This document shows positions 43,367 through 48,226 of a stretch of 48,226 nt of DNA, piece by piece; position 1 is the first letter of the stretch, and each line of letters begins with the position of its first letter. Origin of the DNA: Bacillota bacterium (GTDB lineage Bacteria; Bacillota; Clostridia; Lachnospirales; Lachnospiraceae); NCBI GenBank assembly GCA_023411215.1, contig JAEYOY010000086.1:1-48226 (forward strand), written 5' to 3'. Below the pieces are notes generated by a model, which saw only the letters and a list, made by a program, of their open reading frames with translations, was not told the origin of the DNA and did no database searches. Made by a program: the position numbers and the translations under genes.

Positions 43367-43987
43367 ATGAAAAGATTACTGGCACTTATGATGACACTTG
43401 TTATGACATTGAGCCTTGCAGCCTGCGGAGGGGTTGACAAGGATGCGGTTACAGAAGCGTTCAACAGCACAAACACACAACTCAATACCGTTGTAACCTT
43501 TGCAAATGATAATTTGGACAAAATGGATCAAGCAACAATGGATTCTATTACAGAGATAATTAATTCGATGGCTGCATTTAAAGCAGAAATTGAAAGTGAT
43601 GACTTATCACAAGATAGAGCAGATGAAATTATTGCTGAACTGAAGGATTATCCAGCTAAGATTGCAGAGATGAAAACTAAGGTCGATACTTTGATCGAAA
43701 ACGGTGGTGCAGGTATAACAGAGGACCAGATGGCAACATTGGCACAGCTAACGCAGGGTATAGCAGATGTTTATAATAAGTTTGCAGAGTATTATGACAG
43801 CTTTGATGATGAAACCAAGGGTAAAATTGATGAGATTGGCCTGGCTGTTGATGAACTAAACAGTGTACTGGATGGAAGCGTAGTATTAGACAGTGCTCAG
43901 GCAGAAACAGTGATTCAAGCCAATCAGGCGTTTCTTGCAGAGATAGAGGCTAGCTGGGCAGAGGTTGAGCCACAACTCGCAGAATAA
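43367..43987 (+). CDS. Predicted lipoprotein, helical, 206 residues
   Basis: The signal peptide ends in the lipobox LAACG (Cys20). The mature part is nearly all acidic, alpha-helical sequence with coiled-coil character (about 25-200). No enzyme motif and no family I recognise. RBS GTGAGGA, 7 bases upstream. It is preceded by the 21-base direct repeats and followed by a strong terminator, so it is a single-gene unit probably controlled by the neighbouring GHKL system. It may be a surface-exposed sensor or binding protein; unknown. Confidence 0.85.
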   Translation: MKRLLALMMTLVMTLSLAACGGVDKDAVTEAFNSTNTQLNTVVTFANDNLDKMDQATMDSITEIINSMAAFKAEIESDDLSQDRADEIIAELKDYPAKIAEMKTKVDTLIENGGAGITEDQMATLAQLTQGIADVYNKFAEYYDSFDDETKGKIDEIGLAVDELNSVLDGSVVLDSAQAETVIQANQAFLAEIEASWAEVEPQLAE

Positions 43988-43995
43988 CACTCTCA

Positions 43996-44026
43996 AAGGG
44001 GCTGTAGCATAACAGCCCCTTTTCTT
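43996..44026 (+). terminator. Intrinsic terminator
   Basis: AAGGGGCTGT (43996-44005) and ACAGCCCCTT (44012-44021) form a perfect 10 bp stem with loop AGCATA, followed by TTCTT. Confidence 0.85.
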
Positions 44027-44055
44027 AAAAGCATAAAATAATGGAGGATTTTACT

Positions 44056-44317
44056 ATGCTTCCAACTTTTATAGCAATAATCGCAATTGTTGTGGTCATT
44101 GTAGCAATCCCCCGAAATAAAAGAAAACCAATATTATGTCAAAGCAATGAACGCAGTGGAAACCTTTGAAAACATGGTGCGCACCAGCCGTCTGATATAC
44201 AACGACAGTGTGACAAAGCTGAATCGTGAAATCCGGATGTTCCCGGTCTCCGTAATTGCCGGGATGCTAGGCTTTTGGCAAAGAGAATATCTTGTGGAGC
44301 ATACGGCAAGATTTTAA
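44056..44317 (+). pseudogene. lemA: lemA remnant, internally deleted and frameshifted
   Basis: Two pieces of a LemA protein remain. The 5' piece, from ATG 44056 (RBS GGAGG upstream), encodes one membrane segment, MLPTFIAIIAIVVVIVAIP, and ends at a TGA at 44167. In another frame, 44135-44317 encodes the LemA C terminus, including YNDSVTKLNREIRMFPVSVI and AGMLGFWQREYL, with the typical YN...V..YN..I..FP pattern. A full LemA is about 185 residues; about half is missing between the two pieces. LemA is a membrane-anchored protein of unknown exact function. Confidence 0.8.
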
Positions 44318-44402
44318 TGGTAACCGTTATATTCGTTCTGCCACCAAGGAAGAAATACAAAGGCTACAAACATTCTGGAACAAGGAAAAAGAGTTCGACT
44401 AG
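44307..44402 (+). pseudogene. Short coding remnant next to lemA
   Basis: A frame different from both lemA pieces reads QDFNGNRYIRSATKEEIQRL and ends at TAG 44400-44402. It has no start of its own and looks like the C-terminal end of some gene. I do not recognise the family. It could be chance. Confidence 0.25.
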
Positions 44403-44421
44403 TTTAGGAGGAATGAACAGG

Positions 44422-44889
44422 ATGAAAAACAAGGTAAGTGGAGCAGTATGGAAAAAGTCCTTATTCGCGTTACTGGCTCTAGCGTTAATATTGGCTTTGG
44501 CGGCTTGCACTGCGGGAGAAAGTGAACCGATAGAGGATACCCAGACTACTGATGAAGGTATATCATCGGGGGATTCGTTGGTAACTGATGCCAGAAAGCC
44601 GCTGGATGAAAGCGGTGCTGCAGATAAAAATCTCCGATATCTGGTGGAAGGCGATCAGATTCAGACTGTTCATTATGCAACTGCAATCAGCAGCAGTGAC
44701 GACGAGTTGACGGCCGTTCCGATTGATACCATTACGGTGACCCCCGAAATATCATTTGCGGAAACCGAGCTTGGCGATGGCTTATTTATCATGATGTACA
44801 TCATGCAGGACAGCCAGGGTAATGTAGCCTATTCTGCACCTGTAACCTTTGAAACAACAGGTGGAGAGATTATAACCAGTGTAGAATAG
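44422..44889 (+). CDS. Predicted lipoprotein, 155 residues
   Basis: A basic N terminus and hydrophobic stretch (LFALLALALILALAAC) end in a lipobox Cys at about 29. A Thr/Ser/Asp-rich linker and a short mainly beta domain (about 65-155) follow. No family recognised. I choose ATG 44422 with AGGAGG ten bases upstream; the longer upstream frame runs through the lemA debris. It is 74 bases before the large secreted protein and may be co-transcribed with it. Confidence 0.8.
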   Translation: MKNKVSGAVWKKSLFALLALALILALAACTAGESEPIEDTQTTDEGISSGDSLVTDARKPLDESGAADKNLRYLVEGDQIQTVHYATAISSSDDELTAVPIDTITVTPEISFAETELGDGLFIMMYIMQDSQGNVAYSAPVTFETTGGEIITSVE

Positions 44890-44963
44890 AAGAAGAAAAC
44901 CAAAAGTCTGCTGTCACTTCTGAAAGAGATAATAACTCGGCAATTCAAGGAGGAATGGATTAT

Positions 44964-47960
44964 ATGAAAAAACTACTTAGTATGTTTCTTGTTCTTTGCA
45001 CGGCAATGACCCTGCTGCCTGTATCGGCAATGGCGGAAGAAGCACATGTGGACACAAAAAAATACCCAATCTATGTGCGTGGCATCCAGGTGACCGACAC
45101 GAATAAGGACGATGTGCTGGTCGACGGAGGATCGGTGAAATACGACTCCACCACCAATACTCTTACCCTTACCAATGCTTATATTACTTATAACGGCGGG
45201 GATACCATTTATACCCGTCAACAGGACCTAATCGTTGAATTGCATGGCGTAAATATTGTCAAAAGCACATCTACTGGAAATGATTGCGCATTCAACACCA
45301 TCAGTGGTGGCAATATGACGTTTAGGGGTACTGGCTCGTTAACCGCCAGTGGAAAATACGGTGGCATCTACGGGTTTAATAATATCACCATTGAGAGCGG
45401 CACGATTAATGCCACTGGCAATATAGCAGGTATTTCCAGCAACAGAGGCGCCTTGACAATCACCGGCGGTAACGTGGAGGCCACTGCCAAAACGAGCGGC
45501 GGCTACGGTATTGGTAGAGATCATGGTGGCACACTAAGCCTGACGGTGAGTGGCAATGCTACCTTGACCTCCATCGGCCAAAATGGCGCGAAAGCTGCTA
45601 GTAAAATAACTGTAAATAATACAACCCATAACGTGATGGCGGGATATAACAAGGAAGGAGCGAAGCCGGTTCAACCTTTCGACGACATATCTGCCTGGGA
45701 AAAAGCATATGTCAAGCTGACCCCTGGTAACACTATTTCTGGTACCATCACCTTTGATGGCAATCCCCTTATGGGTGTAAGCGTCCAAATCCAGAAAGAG
45801 GGTGAAGACTTCGGAGCTCCTGCTATCACAGGAGCAGACGGTAAATACACTACACAGACCGTCCCCGACGGAGATTATACGATCAAGGTTAGCAAGCTGG
45901 GTTATAATGATGCATACATTGCAGATATTAACGTATCTGGTAGCCCAATGACTGGTAAAGACCAAAACCTGACTGTGGCATCACTCACCGGAACAATTAC
46001 GATTAGCGGTACCCCCAAATTTGGTGAAATGCTAACTGCTGCCTACGAACCAGGTAACAACACTGGTACCCTCTCCTATCAATGGAAGCGGGACAACATA
46101 GAAATTGGTATACACTCTAATACATACATCTTAGAAGAAGATGACATCGGTCAAACCCTCACCTGTGAAGTAACAAGTGATGTGCAGACAGGCTCTGTTT
46201 CCAGCGATGGCGCCACCATTGCGAAGGCAGACGGCCTTGCGATTACCGAAGTAATATCTGTAGAGGGTTGCACTACCCCAGAAAATGATGACGGTAAGCT
46301 AATCGGTGTAACTTCTGCTATGGAGTATAAGAAATTTAGTGATGCAAGTTATACCTCCGTTAGCGGCAGCGCAATCTCCGTTAGCGGCAGCGCAATCTCC
46401 GTTAGTGGTAGCGCAATCTCCGTTAGCGGCAGCGCAATTACCGGATTGACAAGCGGTGACTACATGGTTCGGTATGCAGAAACAGACACCCACAAGGCAG
46501 GTCCGAATACTATCTTTACCGTGGCATCCTTTTCTTCGAATACTACCTTTATTCCTGTAACAGACATCACCATGACCAATGCGTCTACCGTACAAGCTGG
46601 CTCAAGTCTGATCCTTACGGGAAGCGTAACTCCTGTGAATGCTACCAACCGTATTATTACCTGGAGTATAGAAGATGCTAATGGCACAGGGGCAATCATC
46701 ACCAGAAATACCTTCCGGGCACCATCGGCAGGTAGGGTCACAGTGAAGGCAACGGTTGTAGATGGTTTGGCTGTAGGTAATGATTATAGCAAAATATTTC
46801 CCATTACAATAACAGCAATACCTACTCCTAGTTCAGGTTCTACTTCTAACAATACGGGAAAAGCAGAGGGTAAAGTAGAAAAGAGCCAACAGCAGCAGGA
46901 TGGCGCTCCGGCAATAAAGGTAAACAACAGCAGTGATGATTTGAAGATCAGTGTATTAACTCCTGAGGAGCAGAAAAGGGTAGCAGAAGGAGAGAATGCA
47001 AGGATTATACTAAAGGTTACTGACATCAGTGCTTCAGTCAGCGATGCAGAGAGGAAGCTAATTCAGGACACCTTAGCATCAGAGAATGGAGTTACAGAGA
47101 ATGAAGCTGGGGATATACCTGTACTATATATTGATTTGACCCTTTATAAGCAGGTTGGCAGCCAAGAACAGACAAAGGTAACCGAGACTAAGGATAAAAT
47201 CAGTATCAGCATCGAGGTACCGGAAGAGCTTCGGAATACGAATGAATTAAAAAGTAGGGAGTTTTATGTACTTCGTGTTCATGTCGGCGAAGTAAGCAGA
47301 ATAGAGGGAACCTATGATCCGGTTACACATTTATTTACCTTTGAGACGGATAGATTCTCCACCTATGCCCTGACCTACCAGGATAAAATAAAGATACAGA
47401 CTTATCAGGACTTCCACCATCTGCGTCTGACCGCAGAGGCAGGTAAGACCTCACAAACCTTATCCTATAAGAAAATTGCGAATGCGGATGGATATCTGAT
47501 CTACGGTAGCAAATGCGGAGATGAGATGAAGGAGCTGGCCAATCTTCCGGCGGATACCCCCAACTACACGATAAAGAAGCTGAGGAAGGGAACCAATTAC
47601 AAGTACCAGGTAAAGGCTTACCAGATCATCAACGGAGAGCAGGTTATCATTGCAACCTCTAAGATAATACATACTATCACCGAGAGTAAGAAATATGGTA
47701 ACCCGACCAAGGTAACAACTGTTAAGGCATCGGTAAAGCTGGAAGTAGGGAAATCTATAACCGTCACAGGACAGGTGGTTTTACCTAAGGGCAAAAAGCT
47801 GAAGGAGCATACAGCAGTCATTCGTTATGAATCCTCCAACAAGGAGATTGCAACCGTAAACAGCAAGGGAAAAATCTCGGCAAAAGCAAAGGGAATCTGC
47901 TATGTGTACGCATATGCACAGAATGGTGCATATAAGAGAATTAAGGTAACGGTGGAATAA
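44964..47960 (+). CDS. Large secreted repeat protein, multi-domain surface or adhesin-like
   Basis: 998 residues from ATG 44964 (AAGGAGG ten bases upstream; ATG 44955 is too close). The signal peptide ends SAMAEE at about 26. The order is: a Gly/Thr/Asn-rich beta-helix-like carbohydrate-binding domain (about 45-230); a carboxypeptidase-regulatory-like beta sandwich (about 255-335, ADGKYTTQTVPDGDYTIKV); an Ig-like domain (about 345-420); a sevenfold-residue ISVSGSA repeat (about 465-495); a Big-type domain (about 530-615); a Ser/Gln-rich linker; a beta region (about 655-800); an FN3-like domain (about 810-910); and a C-terminal Big2 domain ending KRIKVTVE. There is no LPXTG anchor and no catalytic motif. 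It is probably a cell-surface glycan-binding protein. Confidence 0.85.
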   Translation: MKKLLSMFLVLCTAMTLLPVSAMAEEAHVDTKKYPIYVRGIQVTDTNKDDVLVDGGSVKYDSTTNTLTLTNAYITYNGGDTIYTRQQDLIVELHGVNIVKSTSTGNDCAFNTISGGNMTFRGTGSLTASGKYGGIYGFNNITIESGTINATGNIAGISSNRGALTITGGNVEATAKTSGGYGIGRDHGGTLSLTVSGNATLTSIGQNGAKAASKITVNNTTHNVMAGYNKEGAKPVQPFDDISAWEKAYVKLTPGNTISGTITFDGNPLMGVSVQIQKEGEDFGAPAITGADGKYTTQTVPDGDYTIKVSKLGYNDAYIADINVSGSPMTGKDQNLTVASLTGTITISGTPKFGEMLTAAYEPGNNTGTLSYQWKRDNIEIGIHSNTYILEEDDIGQTLTCEVTSDVQTGSVSSDGATIAKADGLAITEVISVEGCTTPENDDGKLIGVTSAMEYKKFSDASYTSVSGSAISVSGSAISVSGSAISVSGSAITGLTSGDYMVRYAETDTHKAGPNTIFTVASFSSNTTFIPVTDITMTNASTVQAGSSLILTGSVTPVNATNRIITWSIEDANGTGAIITRNTFRAPSAGRVTVKATVVDGLAVGNDYSKIFPITITAIPTPSSGSTSNNTGKAEGKVEKSQQQQDGAPAIKVNNSSDDLKISVLTPEEQKRVAEGENARIILKVTDISASVSDAERKLIQDTLASENGVTENEAGDIPVLYIDLTLYKQVGSQEQTKVTETKDKISISIEVPEELRNTNELKSREFYVLRVHVGEVSRIEGTYDPVTHLFTFETDRFSTYALTYQDKIKIQTYQDFHHLRLTAEAGKTSQTLSYKKIANADGYLIYGSKCGDEMKELANLPADTPNYTIKKLRKGTNYKYQVKAYQIINGEQVIIATSKIIHTITESKKYGNPTKVTTVKASVKLEVGKSITVTGQVVLPKGKKLKEHTAVIRYESSNKEIATVNSKGKISAKAKGICYVYAYAQNGAYKRIKVTVE
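46359..46442 (+). repeat. 21-base in-frame tandem repeat, four copies
   Basis: GTTAGCGGCAGCGCAATCTC repeats with a period of 21 at 46359, 46380, 46401 and 46422. The first two copies are identical, the third differs at two silent-type positions (GTGGTAGC) and the fourth turns to ATTACC. It encodes VSGSAIS heptads in the secreted protein. Copy number is likely to vary by slippage. Confidence 0.85.
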
Positions 47961-48061
47961 TCCTCCCCGGTATAAATTAACTCGAAGGGCAGGCATGTAT
48001 ATATAGTTAGGATGATTTCAAATGCTTAAAGATAGGAAGCCTTAATATGGATTGAGAAGAG

Positions 48062-48096
48062 GGTCTGTCGCACAGGCATGTGCGACAGACCTTCTT
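48062..48096 (+). terminator. Intrinsic terminator beside the intron insertion site
   Basis: A 12 bp perfect stem, GGTCTGTCGCAC (48062-48073) and GTGCGACAGACC (48080-48091), has loop AGGCAT and is followed by TTCTT. It ends the secreted-protein gene. The group II intron begins 11 bases after the stem. Confidence 0.9.
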
Positions 48097-48102
48097 GTAA
48101 CA

Positions 48103-48226
48103 GTGCGCCCGGCGGGCGCACGTTTCAACGGGTGTAAGTCCCGAGTCCGCCTGGTAGTAGGAAGGACATAGCCAATGGCAAGGGTGTCGTGGGTGACTAC
48201 GAATCTGAAGGAAGCCGGATGGCAAA
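48103..48226 (+). mobile_element. Group II intron, 5' end (start of domain I), truncated by window edge
   Basis: The sequence opens with GTGCG, the conserved intron start, and continues with a GTGCGCCC/GGGCGCAC hairpin, GGTGTAAGTCCC and TAGTAGGAAGGACATAGCC, familiar from bacterial group II intron domain I. It is on the plus strand, like the fragment at 1-125. The insertion immediately behind a terminator is the habit of class C introns, although class is not proven here. Confidence 0.85.

Noticed and set aside
44275..44421. Longer N terminus for the 155-residue lipoprotein
   Set aside because: It runs through the lemA remnant, and the AGGAGG and signal peptide both support ATG 44422.
46359..46442. 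CRISPR-like array
   Set aside because: The repeats are directly adjacent with no spacers and lie in a coding frame.
46299..46595. Cys-rich minus-strand frame with repeated NGDCAAA units
   Set aside because: It is the antisense reading of the 21-base repeat in the secreted protein gene and has no RBS.

Overview
The window looks like a chromosomal piece of an AT-rich, Gram-positive, anaerobic clostridium of the Lachnospiraceae / Lachnoclostridium type. This rests on the strong AGGAGG-type ribosome sites, LplB/YtcP-type sugar ABC permeases without their own ATPase, very large AraC-type sensors, an Etf-coupled 2-hydroxyacid dehydrogenase module and many sugar-active enzymes. Both ends lie inside group II introns: the last 125 bases of one at the left edge and the first 124 bases of one at the right edge. 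The window is therefore probably a whole assembly contig broken at two copies of a repeated intron.

Layout. (1) 0.4-6.3 kb: mnmA (tRNA thiolation), a Spx/ArsC-like protein, a two-component system with a secreted four-PepSY-repeat protein (both promoters carry the same CTAAT direct repeats), and a small SnoaL-like protein. (2) 6.6-20.9 kb: a catabolic island. A LarA-type racemase and an RpiR regulator face a tightly packed 11.7 kb operon. In order it encodes an FGGY kinase, a FucI-like isomerase, a class II aldolase, a PfkB kinase, a DUF4867 cupin, a GlcD-like flavin dehydrogenase, a two-cluster Fe-S protein, EtfB, EtfA, an IolB-family isomerase and a second FAD oxidoreductase. The sugar half should feed ketose phosphates to an aldolase. 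The redox half resembles an electron-bifurcating 2-hydroxyacid dehydrogenase with its own racemase. I do not know a described pathway with this exact set, and the substrate is unknown. (3) 21-25.7 kb: an AraC regulator divergent from a GH2 beta-galactosidase, then an aldose 1-epimerase; palindromes flank the GH2 gene.

(4) 26-36.9 kb: a second glycan locus with two permeases, a solute-binding lipoprotein, a polysaccharide deacetylase, a membrane AraC sensor, a GH43_24-like galactanase, an unexpected SAM hydrolase-fold (DUF62) protein and a GH20 hexosaminidase. (5) 37.3-41.6 kb: a MarR regulator with a clear operator, followed by a heterodimeric ABC exporter. (6) 41.7-48.1 kb: an AgrC/GHKL-type histidine kinase with a 57-residue ORF upstream, divergent across 21-base direct repeats from two lipoproteins, a decayed lemA gene and a ~1000-residue secreted repeat protein. 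A terminator follows, with the right-hand intron inserted just beyond it.

Starts were re-chosen from ribosome binding sites for several genes; the reasons are given in each entry.
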